Positions 29,399 through 29,446 of a DNA stretch of 29,446 bases are shown piece after piece. Within the stretch, counting starts at the first letter, position 1. Every line of letters begins with the position of its first letter. Source of the stretch: Heritagella caecorum (GTDB lineage Bacteria > Bacillota > Clostridia > Oscillospirales > Acutalibacteraceae); assembly GCA_904419035.1 (NCBI GenBank), contig CAJFQL010000029.1, forward strand, positions 1 through 29,446. Direction: 5' to 3'. The position numbers and the translations under genes were made by a program. The notes beneath the pieces were generated by a model that worked only from the letters and a program-made list of their open reading frames with translations, was not told the DNA's origin and did no database searches.

Positions 29399-29446
29399 TG
29401 GCGACCCGGAACGGGCTCGAACCGTCGACCTCTAGCGTGACAGGCT
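29399..29446 (-). tRNA. tRNA-Asp (anticodon GTC), cut by the window edge
   Basis: The visible 3' part on the minus strand shows the anticodon loop CTGTCAC (GTC anticodon), the variable loop AGGTC, the T-arm GACGG-TTCGAGC-CCGTT, the acceptor 3' strand CCGGGTC, discriminator G and encoded CCA. The 5' part lies outside. It is 3 bases from tRNA-Thr, so both come from one transcript. Confidence 0.9.

Overview
The window looks like a piece of a Clostridia chromosome (Firmicutes), probably from the Oscillospirales/Ruminococcaceae range. The evidence is a set of clostridial markers: a T-box in front of alaS, RNase M5, flavin-dependent ThyX in place of ThyA, a YqeG phosphatase, a CD1247-type zinc-ribbon protein, EF-P beside an M24 peptidase, and consensus sigma-A promoters with strong AGGAGG ribosome binding sites. 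The genus is an inference only. I see no transposase, integrase, phage or CRISPR signal. The region is mostly core genome, with a few loosely characterised accessory genes around 16-21 kb.

Layout. (1) 1-1234, minus strand: a truncated O-acetylhomoserine sulfhydrylase that keeps an intact consensus promoter with twin ACCTA..TAGGT operators and a 260-nt leader. (2) 1235-9063, minus: alaS (T-box controlled) > HIT protein > phosphoribosyltransferase > comEC > holA > rnmV > tRNA-Leu(GAG). (3) 9064-15954, minus: a thyX > tmk > DJ-1/PfpI > 5-formyl-THF cyclo-ligase > mltG > U32 protein operon, largely coupled by ATGA overlaps, followed after a terminator by a class B penicillin-binding protein. It joins dTMP synthesis, folate salvage, peptidoglycan chain termination and probable tRNA modification. 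(4) 15993-19955, plus strand, divergent from thyX: a GH13 glucosidase with an unusual N-terminal extension, a small two-helix membrane protein, an ImmA/IrrE-like protein whose Shine-Dalgarno lies inside a terminator stem, and a cysteine-rich conserved protein of unknown function. (5) 20020-23440, minus: a CLC antiporter resembling the fluoride-type branch, and a CapD/WbpM-type nucleotide-sugar dehydratase that appears to use a non-AUG start. (6) 23453-25905, minus: an ABC importer of the nitrate/sulfonate/thiamine-precursor class. (7) 26022-29446, minus: tRNA-Asp > tRNA-Thr, rpsU, yqeG > M24 peptidase > efp > CD1247-type protein.

No clear new defence or mobile system is visible. The items I think most deserve a second look are the decayed metY with a preserved regulatory region, the non-AUG start of the CapD homologue, the terminator/Shine-Dalgarno overlap before the ImmA-like gene, the CLC selectivity motif, and the two unassigned plus-strand genes.
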